Positions 6,288 to 14,413 are shown, counted from the stretch's first letter. The stretch: DNA of 17,730 nucleotides from Candidatus Uhrbacteria bacterium RIFCSPHIGHO2_02_FULL_53_13 (GCA_001791035.1 MGDX01000017.1:22313-40042), one strand, 5' to 3'. Notes: generated by a model from the sequence alone, not told the origin. A program made the numbers and translations.

Positions 6288-7526
6288 TCAGCCCACGTGC
6301 GTTCGATGTCCCATGAATGGCTGAAGAACGTCCGGAATGCGCATGCGTCCGTCCGCTTCCTGTCCGTTTTCCAAAATGGCTATCAGCGTACGACCAATCG
6401 CAAACGCCGTTCCGTTGAGTGCGTGCGCGTATTGACCTTTCCCCCTCTTCACACGCACCTTGAGGCGCCGCGTTTGAAAATCCGTGGTCGTTGATGTTGA
6501 ATGGGTCTCTCGGTATTGCTTTTGCGACGGCATCCACGTTTCAATATCGTAGGTGCGCGCCGAAGACCATCCCGTATCTCCCGCGCAAAGCTTCACGACG
6601 CGATACGGCAGTTGGAGGCCTTGCATGAGACGCTCCTGCATCTCAAGTAAAAACAGATGTTCGCCATCCGATGCCGACGGCGACGTGAACGAAAACATTT
6701 CGATCTTGTCAAATTGGTGAAGTCTCAAAATTCCGCGGATATCTTTTCCGTAACTTCCCGCTTCACGGCGATAGCACGGCGAAATGCCAACGTAGCGCAA
6801 TGGAAACAGTCCCGGATCCATTTGCTCATTCATGTGCATAGGTCCGATGGATTGCTCGGATGTTCCGATGAGCACCAGGTCATCACTTTTCATGTGATAG
6901 ACCTCTTCCCCTCCCTTGTCGAGATAACCCATCGCACGCATGGCTTCGATGGAAATCAAATGCGGCGGAATAATAGGAACGAACTTCTCTGCCGTGAGCA
7001 CGCTCAACGCGTAGTTCACCAGAGCGAACTGCAACAACACCGCGTCTCCTTTGAGATAGGCAAATCGCGAACCGGAAACCTTTGACGCTGAATCCATGTC
7101 AATCATGCCCAGTCTCTCACCGATCGTCAGATGATCTTCAATGTCAAAATCAAAAGAGGGAATGTTTCCGACCGTGTGCTCCACGACATTCGCGGAGGCA
7201 TCGGCGCCGTTTGGCACATCATCTAGCAGGATATTTGGAATGTGATGCATGCGCGTCTCGATTCTGGATTCTAAGACCGCAATGTCGCTCTCCATCTTTC
7301 TAATGTGTGTCGCAAGTGTTTTTAGTGCCGCGCGTTCTGCATCCGTTGGTTTTTTTGACGACTGCGCATTACGTTGTGCTTGCAGGGCGTTGAGCTCCCC
7401 AAGACGCGCGCGATACTCCTCATCGAGTTCGGCAATCTCATCAACGATCTCTGTGTCCAAGCCGCGGCGTTGTAGAGACTGTTTTACCTGTTCGGAATGA
7501 TCGCGAATGCGTTGCAAATCAATCAT
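6288..7526 (-). CDS. serS: Seryl-tRNA synthetase
   Basis: A 412-aa class II synthetase that charges tRNA-Ser (and tRNA-Sec where present). The N-terminal about 100 residues form the antiparallel coiled-coil arm that grips the long variable arm of the tRNA (MIDLQRIRDHSEQVKQSLQRR onwards). The catalytic core has motif 2 (PCYRREAGSYGKDIRGILR, then HQFDKIEMF) and motif 3 (NGTAFAIGRTLIAILENGQ). The serine-binding TxE motif reads GTSEQSI instead of the common PTAEVPL, and the usual E-x-SSCSNC-x-DFQ stretch reads ETHSTSTTTDFQ. The key Glu, Arg and Thr positions look kept, so it should be active. The start overlaps the upstream gene by 4 nt (ATGA). Confidence 0.95.
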   Translation of the reverse strand: MIDLQRIRDHSEQVKQSLQRRGLDTEIVDEIAELDEEYRARLGELNALQAQRNAQSSKKPTDAERAALKTLATHIRKMESDIAVLESRIETRMHHIPNILLDDVPNGADASANVVEHTVGNIPSFDFDIEDHLTIGERLGMIDMDSASKVSGSRFAYLKGDAVLLQFALVNYALSVLTAEKFVPIIPPHLISIEAMRAMGYLDKGGEEVYHMKSDDLVLIGTSEQSIGPMHMNEQMDPGLFPLRYVGISPCYRREAGSYGKDIRGILRLHQFDKIEMFSFTSPSASDGEHLFLLEMQERLMQGLQLPYRVVKLCAGDTGWSSARTYDIETWMPSQKQYRETHSTSTTTDFQTRRLKVRVKRGKGQYAHALNGTAFAIGRTLIAILENGQEADGRMRIPDVLQPFMGHRTHVG

Positions 7527-7951
7527 ACGATCTCGACTTCATCCATTTCGTTTTCCAACATGTCAGCGGTAAACACTTCCGGCAAATACATGGACGCCCG
7601 CTGGATCACCAGATGTATTTCCTGCTCTTCCGCCCAAATAGAAAGATCGCGTTCGATGTCGTCTTGATCGTGTCCGATGAGGATCACGTCTGGGCGATGT
7701 TCCAAAATCGCACTGTACATGCCAGGCTCTTCGTCGCCTTCGATAACAAGCGATACCTCCGACTCATACGAGATGAGCTCCTTGCGTTCTTCGAGCAGAC
7801 GATCCGGAACACAGCCGTGTGATTCGAGCACCACTTCGTCGCGCGCCACCACCACGAGCAACTCCTCACCGAACTCGAGCGCCTCTTGGAACACGTGACG
7901 ATCACTATCGCTGATGCCGTCAAACACCCCAAAGACCATGACTGTTTTCAT
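7523..7951 (-). CDS. Nucleotidyltransferase-like protein lacking the HxGH motif
   Basis: A 142-aa protein with the Rossmann-like layout of the cytidylyl/adenylyltransferase family (TagD, archaeal RibL): strand VMVFGVFDG, helix, strand ELLVVVARDEVV, an EER helix, and RPDVILIGHDQ. In active members FD is followed by the catalytic HxGH. Here the aligned positions (residues 14-17 after FDGI) read S-D-S-D, so both histidines and the glycine are gone; one His at residue 19 is not in register. The family's following K-G reads H-G. The protein is very acidic, with a Glu/Asp-rich tail. It overlaps lysS and serS by 4 nt each and is surely co-translated with them. It may be a binding or regulatory pseudo-enzyme; catalysis cannot be assumed. 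Confidence 0.75.
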   Translation of the reverse strand: MKTVMVFGVFDGISDSDRHVFQEALEFGEELLVVVARDEVVLESHGCVPDRLLEERKELISYESEVSLVIEGDEEPGMYSAILEHRPDVILIGHDQDDIERDLSIWAEEQEIHLVIQRASMYLPEVFTADMLENEMDEVEIV

Positions 7952-9432
7952 ACGCGGCTTTCAATGGATGCCTCCGACCGCAAGGTCGGAAACAAGATGA
8001 CTTCTTTTATGTTATGGGAATCCGTAAGGACTTGGGTGATGCGTTCAATCCCCATGCCGACGCCCGACATGGGCGGCATGCCGTGCTGCATGGCTCGAAT
8101 AAACGCATCGTCACGTCGTTGGGCATCATCATCGCCTCGCTGATGCGCCTCTTCGTTCTCATTCATGCGCATCTCTTGATCAACGGGATCGTTGAGCTCG
8201 CCGAATGCCTTCATGATTTCCAGACCGCCACCCACCACGAGCTGAAACATCTCGATGCGGTTTTGGTTATCCTCCTTCCGTTTTGCCAGCGGCGTGATGG
8301 ACGCGGGGTAATCGGTTACGAATATCGGTTGCACGATGGAAGGCCTAACGGCCTTTTTCCAGATTTCGTCTATGACGGTTCCAAGACTCCATTCCATTTG
8401 GACATCCACGCCCACCGTGCGTGCGGCGGTGCGCGCCGACTCTACGTCCTCTAGGGTATCCACGTCAATACCGCTTTTTTCCACGATCAGATCTCGGTAC
8501 GTTTTTCGAGGGATGGCATTGGAAAAGTCCAGTGTATGGCCGCTAAATGGAACGGCGCTTCTGTCCAATCCTATGGCGTCAATCAGAGCACAAATAAGCT
8601 CCTCCATGAACCCCATGAGCGTCTCGTAGTCCATGTACGCCGCATAGGCCTCTACCTGCGAGAACTCCGGATTGTGTGTATGGTCAATGCCTTCGTTACG
8701 AAAACAACGCGCGATTTCGTAGACGCGCTCAAAGCCTCCGATCACACAGCGCTTTAAGAAGAGCTCGGGCGCGATGCGCAAATAGAGATCCTCATCAAGA
8801 GCGTTGTGGTGCGTGACAAACGGACGAGCGGATGCTCCCGCCGCAACGTGTTGGAGAATAGGCGTGTCCACTTCAAGAAAACCGTGATCATCAAAGAAAC
8901 GCCGAATGGCGGAGATGATGTGCGCTCGCTGAACAAACGTATGCCGCACCGCTGGATTGGTGATAAGATCAAGCTCTCGCTGACGAAAACGCATCTCGAC
9001 ATCCGAAAGCCCGTGCCATTTTTCCGGCAGAGGACGTAGAGCTTTGGCAATGATGCGTACCTGTGTGACCGCGAGCGACTCTTGCCCTGTTTTCGTACGC
9101 ATGACCGGTCCGGAACCTTCCACAAAATCGCCTACGTCTACGGTCGCCATAAACTCCTCGTATGCCACGGAGCCGATCGCGTCCGTGCGAACCAACAACT
9201 GCCCTTCCCCAAAGCCATCTTCCAGTTTGATAAAAAGGAGTTTGCCGTGTTGGCGCACAGCGCGTACGCGGCCCACGACACTTACAATAGTTTTTGATGC
9301 CTCAAGTGATGCATATTCGGTCACGACCTCTTGCAAGGTATGCGTACGCAATACACGACTGGGAAACGGGTTCTTCCCTGCGTTGAGCAGGCGCTGCAAG
9401 CGAGCACGACGTTCAGTTTCTTCGTTGATCAT
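7948..9432 (-). CDS. lysS: Lysyl-tRNA synthetase, class II
   Basis: A 494-aa class IIb synthetase that charges tRNA-Lys. The N-terminal OB-fold anticodon-binding domain spans roughly residues 45-140 (VVGRVRAVRQHGKLLFIKLED). The catalytic domain follows with RFRQRELDLI, motif 2 (RCFRNEGIDHTHNPEFSQVE) and motif 3 (GVGMGIERITQVLTDSHNIK, then EVILFPTLR). Length and motif order match bacterial LysS. A good promoter ends only about 12 bp before the ATG, so the mRNA is probably nearly leaderless. It is the first gene of a leftward operon with the nucleotidyltransferase-like gene, serS and the two membrane-protein genes, and it overlaps the next gene by 4 nt. Confidence 0.95.
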   Translation of the reverse strand: MINEETERRARLQRLLNAGKNPFPSRVLRTHTLQEVVTEYASLEASKTIVSVVGRVRAVRQHGKLLFIKLEDGFGEGQLLVRTDAIGSVAYEEFMATVDVGDFVEGSGPVMRTKTGQESLAVTQVRIIAKALRPLPEKWHGLSDVEMRFRQRELDLITNPAVRHTFVQRAHIISAIRRFFDDHGFLEVDTPILQHVAAGASARPFVTHHNALDEDLYLRIAPELFLKRCVIGGFERVYEIARCFRNEGIDHTHNPEFSQVEAYAAYMDYETLMGFMEELICALIDAIGLDRSAVPFSGHTLDFSNAIPRKTYRDLIVEKSGIDVDTLEDVESARTAARTVGVDVQMEWSLGTVIDEIWKKAVRPSIVQPIFVTDYPASITPLAKRKEDNQNRIEMFQLVVGGGLEIMKAFGELNDPVDQEMRMNENEEAHQRGDDDAQRRDDAFIRAMQHGMPPMSGVGMGIERITQVLTDSHNIKEVILFPTLRSEASIESRV

Positions 9433-9443
9433 ACGACGATGGC

Positions 9444-9472
9444 ACAGTACAAAAAAAATGCGAGAGCGTCAA
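9444..9472 (-). promoter_or_regulatory. Sigma-70 promoter of the lysS operon
   Basis: On the minus strand, -35 TTGACG (9472-9467) is followed after exactly 17 bp by -10 TACTGT (9449-9444). Transcription would start near 9437, about five bases before the lysS ATG at 9432, leaving no room for a Shine-Dalgarno site. The spacer contains an eight-T run (complement of 9451-9458), which could also serve as a termination tail for greA, although the stem before it is weak. Confidence 0.6.
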
Positions 9473-9480
9473 GCGCCAGT

Positions 9481-9951
9481 CTACTCGATGGCCGTGACGA
9501 TGTATTGCACAGCTCCCGATGGTGTGTCCACGATCACGCGCTCATCAATGGAAGCGCCTAAAAACGCCTTTCCGATGGGCGACTCGTTACTGATTTTCCC
9601 TTCCACGGGATTTGCTTCGTTACTTCCCACGAGTGTGAACGTAAATTCCTTGCCGTCCTTTTCGGCGCGAAACGTGGTCCCGATTTCGATGGACGATCCG
9701 CCCTTCTGTTTTGTAATGACCTGCGCGTTGAGCACGATCGCTTGCAATTCCGCAATGCGTTTTTCGTTATCGGCTTGTCGATCCTTGGCATCGTGATATT
9801 CAAAATTCTCGGACAAATCGCCCAGTTGCTTTGCGTACTCCAGCGCTTCTCCAATCTCTTTGCGCACCGTTGTTTTACGATGGGAAAGTTCCTCGTTCAA
9901 CTCGTTCAATTTTTCCTGACTCATGTATTGCGTTTCCGGCATATCCTTCAT
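9481..9951 (-). CDS. greA: Transcription elongation factor GreA
   Basis: A protein of about 156 aa that enters the RNA polymerase secondary channel and stimulates cleavage of backtracked RNA. The N-terminal coiled coil is clear (KLNELNEELSHRKTTVRKEI), and the tip motif G-D-L-S-E-N-F-E-Y contains the acidic Asp and Glu needed for cleavage. The C-terminal FKBP-like domain includes SPIGKAFLGASIDE followed by VIVDTPSGAVQYIV. E. coli GreA is 158 aa. Starts at 9951, 9942 (MPETQYMSQEKL) and 9924 are possible; none has a well-spaced Shine-Dalgarno site, and a longer frame to 9987 would overlap mrdA. It starts about 20 nt after the mrdA stop, so it is probably the last gene of the mre operon. Confidence 0.93.
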   Translation of the reverse strand: MKDMPETQYMSQEKLNELNEELSHRKTTVRKEIGEALEYAKQLGDLSENFEYHDAKDRQADNEKRIAELQAIVLNAQVITKQKGGSSIEIGTTFRAEKDGKEFTFTLVGSNEANPVEGKISNESPIGKAFLGASIDERVIVDTPSGAVQYIVTAIE

Positions 9952-9971
9952 TATGAATGTTGCACATGGAC

Positions 9972-11885
9972 TCATCGGGCAAACCACCAGCTCAATATAT
10001 CACGGGCAAGCGGAACTGCAACTGCCGATCCCTCGCCGCCTTCTTCCATGAGCACGGTTACGACGATCTGCGGATCATCGTACGGCGCAAACCCCGTAAA
10101 CCACGCATGGGGATCGCGCGTACTATGCCACTGTGCCGTTCCCGTTTTTCCGGCAACCTTGATGGGGAGATCGTTCAGACGTCGAGATGATCCGTATGTC
10201 ACGCCTTGCCGAAGCCCTTCGCGCACGATCTGGATGGCTTCCATGCTCACGACCTGTTGCTCGAGCACAACAGGCGTCATGTCGTGCACGCGCCCTTGTT
10301 CGACGTACCGATCCACCACTTGCGGCGAAAAGAGCGTTCCCCCATTGGCAAACGCGGCAGTCATAGTCGCCACTTGCAATGGCGTCACCAAGAGATCCCC
10401 CTGACCGATTGCTACATGATACGTGTCTCCAATGTACCACGGCTCCCCTTTCGTTTCGCGTTTCCAACGATCCGATGGAAGAAAGCCGGCGGCTTCCCCG
10501 CCGATATCGATGCCAAGCGGCGCTCCCAATCCGAAGCGATTGGCGTACGTCACGAGACGCGACAATCCCAGTCCTTGAAACTCGTCGTATCCGCCGCCGA
10601 TGATGTAGAAATAGGTATTTACCGAATCGGCGAGCGCCTTGCGCACATCCGTCACGCCGTGTCCACCGGCTTTCCAATCAGGAAAAAAAAACTGGCCGAT
10701 ACGCAATCCTCCCGTGCTTAGGAAAGATGTGTGCTCGTTGATGAGGCCTTCTTCAAGCGCCGCCGCCGCAACGACTGGTTTGATGGTCGAACCGGACGGG
10801 TACTGACCGGCAATCGCTCGTGGAAATAGCGGTTGGCGTTCGTCGTCTACCAAGGTTGCATACGCGGTGCGATTGATGCGCAATCCAAACGTATCCAAAG
10901 CGTATCCCGGATACGATACCAGCGCACGCACGGCTCCGTCGCGTGGATCCAAGACGACAACCGCGGCGCGCAGACGAGGTTGCGTGCGCGCTCTATCATT
11001 GAGCAATCGTTCAATTTCACGCTGGAGCTCAATGTCTATATGCAACGTGAGATCGGCTCCGTCAATCGGTTGCCGCTCATTCAAAACCGTCAACGCTTCC
11101 CCGAACGCGTCCGTTTCGATGTTGCGCTCGCCCGGTCTGCCGCGCAGGAGCCGTTCGTACGTCGCCTCAACGCCTGTTTTGCCAATGACGTCCTGAAGCG
11201 CGTACCCCTCCGTTTCGTGCGCGAGGTATTCCTCCTCGTTTATGAGCCCCACATAGCCAATGACGCCGGACAGCGTTTGTTGATCAGCGGATGTTGTCGT
11301 GCGTCGCGTGCCTTGACGGACCTCGAACGCTTCGTATGTCTCTGGCGCCGCGAGCACGCGCATGGCCTGTTCGTGCGAAAGGTCGGGAGTGAGGAGTACG
11401 GACGCTCCCGCGCGAACCGGCTCGAGCAGAAGGTCGTGCACCCCGGACTCCTCCATGTCCAAGAGAGCGGCCGCTTGTGCCACAAGGCTCACATAATGCG
11501 CGGAGTCTTCGAGTGCGGCGACGTTCACCCACAGAGCAAACGACGGTTCGTTTGAAACGAGCAACTGACCCGAACGGTCAAAGATCTTGCCGCGCATCGC
11601 CGTCAATCGATCTGACTGAATACGATTTCCTTCCGCGAGCGCTAAAAATTGAGAACCTTGAAGCAACTGTAGCCATGCGCTTCGTGCCACGAACACCGCA
11701 AGCAGTGCGCACAACACTCCCATCAATATGCGTAGGCGAAATGGCGAGAGTGCGCGCGTCATGTACACGCCTTTTCCCGGTTGGCGATGTATGGCACCGA
11801 CGCCGTCTTCTAGCGCGGCATCGTCCTTGAGAGTATCCATGCGAGACAGCGTGTTGATGGGTTGGACGTAAAACGGCTGTGTCAT
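9972..11885 (-). CDS. mrdA: Penicillin-binding protein 2, elongation-specific transpeptidase
   Basis: A 637-aa class B PBP that cross-links peptidoglycan during side-wall growth, anchored in the cytoplasmic membrane. One membrane helix lies at about residues 50-70 (ILMGVLCALLAVFVA). The dimerisation/pedestal domain follows (NRIQSDRLTAMRGKIFDRSG). All three penicillin-binding motifs are present: S366-T-I-K369, S421-V-N423, and K580-T-G582. The start at 11885 lies 1 nt after the mreD stop; the frame is open further upstream into mreD, but that extension is not PBP-like. The mreBCD-mrdA order identifies it as PBP2, not the divisome enzyme FtsI. The usual partner gene rodA is not next to it; greA follows instead. 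Confidence 0.93.
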   Translation of the reverse strand: MTQPFYVQPINTLSRMDTLKDDAALEDGVGAIHRQPGKGVYMTRALSPFRLRILMGVLCALLAVFVARSAWLQLLQGSQFLALAEGNRIQSDRLTAMRGKIFDRSGQLLVSNEPSFALWVNVAALEDSAHYVSLVAQAAALLDMEESGVHDLLLEPVRAGASVLLTPDLSHEQAMRVLAAPETYEAFEVRQGTRRTTTSADQQTLSGVIGYVGLINEEEYLAHETEGYALQDVIGKTGVEATYERLLRGRPGERNIETDAFGEALTVLNERQPIDGADLTLHIDIELQREIERLLNDRARTQPRLRAAVVVLDPRDGAVRALVSYPGYALDTFGLRINRTAYATLVDDERQPLFPRAIAGQYPSGSTIKPVVAAAALEEGLINEHTSFLSTGGLRIGQFFFPDWKAGGHGVTDVRKALADSVNTYFYIIGGGYDEFQGLGLSRLVTYANRFGLGAPLGIDIGGEAAGFLPSDRWKRETKGEPWYIGDTYHVAIGQGDLLVTPLQVATMTAAFANGGTLFSPQVVDRYVEQGRVHDMTPVVLEQQVVSMEAIQIVREGLRQGVTYGSSRRLNDLPIKVAGKTGTAQWHSTRDPHAWFTGFAPYDDPQIVVTVLMEEGGEGSAVAVPLARDILSWWFAR

Positions 11886-11886
11886 A

Positions 11887-12384
11887 TTAGTCAGCAAAGC
11901 GCACATATCGTGACAGGCCCTTTTGCCAATGCGGCAGGATCAGTCGTACGAGCACCATGAGCACGCTCGTGACAAAGGAGACCATCAACCACTCGCCAAG
12001 CGCGCTTTGCACGGACGCGGTTTCGAATGCGTGCCATGCGTAGAGCCCGGCCTGCCAAAGAAGTACGGCTCCAAACGTCACGACGGTGGTCGTGTACAAG
12101 GAGCGGTGTGTCATAACGGTGCGCAGGACGATCACCACGAGTGTGCCAATCAAAAAAGCCACGAGCAGTCCCGGCCATGGGGATAATCCGATCAGATCAA
12201 AAAGTCCTCCTTGTGTCAAAAGGAACGCCATTCCCCATACATCCCGCAACGAGAAGAAGGCATACAATCCAAAAATCAACAAGAGAGGCACATGGTCGAA
12301 TGGGGCACGAAACGCCGAAATGAGCCCAAGTTGAAGCCATCCAAGCACGGTCAAAAGCGCGACGAGCATCATCCACGTTTTCAT
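11887..12384 (-). CDS. mreD: Rod shape-determining membrane protein MreD
   Basis: A 165-aa, very hydrophobic protein with about five or six membrane helices, including MLVALLTVLGWLQLGLIS, VPLLLIFGLYAFFSL and LLVAFLIGTLVVIVLRTV. MreD proteins have low sequence identity, so the call rests on size, topology and position between mreC and mrdA. The FDLIGLSPWPG stretch fits the conserved substrate-like loop (D-x-x-x-x-x-x-G) seen in many MreD proteins. It is part of the elongasome that links cytoplasmic MreB to the wall enzymes. Its start overlaps the mreC stop by 4 nt (ATGA). Confidence 0.85.
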   Translation of the reverse strand: MKTWMMLVALLTVLGWLQLGLISAFRAPFDHVPLLLIFGLYAFFSLRDVWGMAFLLTQGGLFDLIGLSPWPGLLVAFLIGTLVVIVLRTVMTHRSLYTTTVVTFGAVLLWQAGLYAWHAFETASVQSALGEWLMVSFVTSVLMVLVRLILPHWQKGLSRYVRFAD

Positions 12385-13202
12385 AGGGCGGGGCGAGTCA
12401 GGATGGAGAGGATGGACACGTGGTCCAAGTCGGCCATCGGTTCGATAAACACCGTGGAGAACGAACCGTCCGTGTCCTCATCGAGGGCGTTGATGAGTCC
12501 GATGACGAGTCCCGAAGGCATGGAGGGGTCAATGCCCGAGGTGACAATCAGGTCGCTTTGCGACAGGGGTGTGTTTTTGGGGACGAACCGCAGTGCCAGA
12601 ACGGGGCCGTGGCCCCCCTCGATGATGCCACTCGTTTTTGATGCGCCGACCGTGCGTGCGCCGATACGCGTGTCGGCATTCGTGATGAGAGCGACGCGCG
12701 AAGATGTGGCGCCAACATCTTGCACCGTGCCGATCAGAACTCCGTGTTCCGCAATCACCGGATCGTAGACATGAATGCCGTCCGTGTAGCCGCGGTCAAT
12801 GATGAGCAGATGATCTTGACCGATGCGATCGCGCAACAGAACGCGTGCGGTCACCGATGTGAGTTGGGCTCCTTGCTGGTACTCGAGCAAGGCAAGCGCT
12901 TGTTGAAGCTCTGCGTCTGCACTTGCCCATCGTGCGGTCTGCACGGACAGTTGCGCCAGTTGATCCTCGCGCACTTGAAGCTGGCGAATGAGCGACGCGC
13001 GGGAGGAAAAAAAGACTTCGCCTTGTTTGCCGACGGATTGCGAGAATCCGAGGAGCGGACGACTCGCAAAGCCCGTCATCGCTTGCAGAGCGTCCTGCAC
13101 GCCCGTGGTGCGCAGGATGAGAGCCGCCAAGAGCGTGCCAACAAGCGCGGCTCCCCACGGAACGATGCGAGACATGCGATGCGTGCGATACGACATCCCC
13201 AT
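12381..13202 (-). CDS. mreC: Rod shape-determining protein MreC
   Basis: A 273-aa bitopic protein that joins MreB/MreD to PBP2 outside the membrane. A membrane helix is at about residues 13-33 (VPWGAALVGTLLAALILRTTG). A coiled-coil stretch spans about 65-110 (LIRQLQVREDQLAQL onwards). The MreC beta-domains follow: VTARVLLRD, then LLIIDRGYTDGIHVYDPVIA, GTVQDVGATSSRVALITN and LIVTSGIDPSMPSGLVIG. These match the family's standard blocks ('h-x-h-x-G-x-x-x-G-h', 'V-x-x-x-x-S-x-V-x-L-I-x-D', 'T-S-G-x-x-x-x-F-P-x-G-h-x-h-G'). A second start six bases downstream (13196) is equally possible. It follows mreB after 19 nt. Confidence 0.92.
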   Translation of the reverse strand: MGMSYRTHRMSRIVPWGAALVGTLLAALILRTTGVQDALQAMTGFASRPLLGFSQSVGKQGEVFFSSRASLIRQLQVREDQLAQLSVQTARWASADAELQQALALLEYQQGAQLTSVTARVLLRDRIGQDHLLIIDRGYTDGIHVYDPVIAEHGVLIGTVQDVGATSSRVALITNADTRIGARTVGASKTSGIIEGGHGPVLALRFVPKNTPLSQSDLIVTSGIDPSMPSGLVIGLINALDEDTDGSFSTVFIEPMADLDHVSILSILTRPAL

Positions 13203-13221
13203 AGTGTGATGACTCTGCGTC

Positions 13222-14286
13222 CTAGCGCATCAGATACGCAGGTTGTTCCTCGGTCGCCAGCGGAAGCGCGAGTTGCTCCAAAAGCGCTTCTTGATCCAAG
13301 AGCGCTCCGCATCCCCGTACGACGCACGTCAACGGATCGTCAGCGATGCGTACGGGAATTTGAATCTCCTTGGCAATCGCGCTATCCAATCCATGCAAGA
13401 GCGCGCCTCCGCCGGCGAGCACGATGCCGCGTTCGTAGATGTCCGCCACGAGTTCAGGCGGCGTCGTCTCGAGGGTGAGTTTGATGTTCTCAATGATGGT
13501 TTTTACACTGCGAGCCAATGACTCGCGAATCTGCATGTCGTTGACCATCACCTCTCTGGGGAGTCCCGTGATGAGATCACGTCCACGCAGGGGCAGGACT
13601 GCCGGTTCGCCAAGTGGCGCCGCCGAGCCTATTTTCATTTTGATTTCTTCGGCAACACGATCGCCGATAAGCAAACCGAATTGTTCACGCGCATACTGCA
13701 CGATGTTGCGATTCATTTCATCGCCCGCCACAAAAAGGGCTTTCCATGTGACGACGCCGCCGAGCGAAACAACGGCTACTTCCGTGGTGCCACCGCCAAT
13801 GTCCACGATCATGTTGCCAACCGCTTCCATGACGGGCAAGCGCGCGCCGATCGCCGCCGCCATGGGCTCTTCAACAAGAAACACCTCACGCGCGCCGGCC
13901 GAGAGCACCGCGTCCTCCACCGCCTTACGTTCCACCTCGGTAATCTCAAGCGGGACGCCGATCACCACGCGCGGACGCGGTACGAGCGTGAACGTTTCTT
14001 GATGCACGAGGTCAATAAAGTATTTGAGCATGCGCTCGGCAACTTCGAAATCCGAAATAACGCCGTTGATGAGTGGCCGTGACGTTTTGATGTGCGGCGG
14101 CGTTTTGTCAATCATACTGCGCGCGTCGCGTCCCACGGCCAACACTTGGCCCGTTCTCTGGTTGATGGCCACCACCGATGGCTCGTTGATCACGATGCCC
14201 TTCTCTTGCGAATACACCAGCGTATTGGCGGTTCCAAGATCAATGCCAAGATCTTTTGAAAGTTTCCCGAGAAGTCTTTTGAACAT
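13222..14286 (-). CDS. mreB: Actin-like cytoskeletal protein MreB
   Basis: A 354-aa actin homologue that forms membrane-bound filaments steering wall synthesis along the cell side. The N-terminus MFKRLLGKLSKDLGIDLG contains a short amphipathic membrane-binding helix before the first phosphate motif (D16-L-G-T-A-N-T). Phosphate 2 (DIGGGTTEVAVVSLGG) and the adenosine motif (LAGGGALLHGLDSAI) are intact. The frame is open nine codons further to 14313, but the MFKRLL start at 14286 matches the family and gives the usual length (E. coli 347 aa). It is the first gene of mreBCD-mrdA-greA. Its upstream region holds four perfect DnaA boxes, one ending 6 bp before the ATG, so DnaA could affect its expression. 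Confidence 0.95.
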   Translation of the reverse strand: MFKRLLGKLSKDLGIDLGTANTLVYSQEKGIVINEPSVVAINQRTGQVLAVGRDARSMIDKTPPHIKTSRPLINGVISDFEVAERMLKYFIDLVHQETFTLVPRPRVVIGVPLEITEVERKAVEDAVLSAGAREVFLVEEPMAAAIGARLPVMEAVGNMIVDIGGGTTEVAVVSLGGVVTWKALFVAGDEMNRNIVQYAREQFGLLIGDRVAEEIKMKIGSAAPLGEPAVLPLRGRDLITGLPREVMVNDMQIRESLARSVKTIIENIKLTLETTPPELVADIYERGIVLAGGGALLHGLDSAIAKEIQIPVRIADDPLTCVVRGCGALLDQEALLEQLALPLATEEQPAYLMR

Positions 14287-14291
14287 GCATC

Positions 14292-14413
14292 TGTGGATAA
14301 CGGTGCCTGGCACCTATGGGGATATCTGTGGATAACTATGACAGGTAGCTATGTAAACCAAGACAATGGTGACGAGAACCTGTGGATAAAGTGGACAGGC
14401 ACCTTTATCCACA
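14292..14413. repeat. Iteron-like array: four 27-bp repeats, each with a perfect DnaA box
   Basis: Four perfect DnaA boxes (TTATCCACA or its complement) lie at 14292-14300, 14327-14335, 14381-14389 and, on the other strand, 14405-14413. The similarity extends past the box. The 27-bp units at 14292-14318, 14327-14353 and 14381-14407 match each other at about 19-21 of 27 positions, sharing TGTGGATAA and a GACAGGCACCT-like part. The fourth unit (14387-14413, complement) matches the first at 21 of 27 and overlaps the third. Units three and four form an 11-bp perfect inverted repeat (14381-14391 with 14403-14413). Unit one also contains the palindrome GGTGCCTGGCACC (14302-14314). Confidence 0.85.

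Noticed and set aside
9044..9796. 250-aa open frame on the plus strand
   Set aside because: It is antisense to lysS and greA and crosses the promoter between them; composition is Ser/Arg-rich and no motif is present.
10833..11555. 240-aa open frame on the plus strand
   Set aside because: It is fully antisense to mrdA, whose penicillin-binding motifs are intact; no supporting start signal.
12720..13478. 252-aa open frame on the plus strand
   Set aside because: It is antisense to mreC and mreB, has no domain, and is rich in Arg and Ala, typical of the complement of GC-rich genes.
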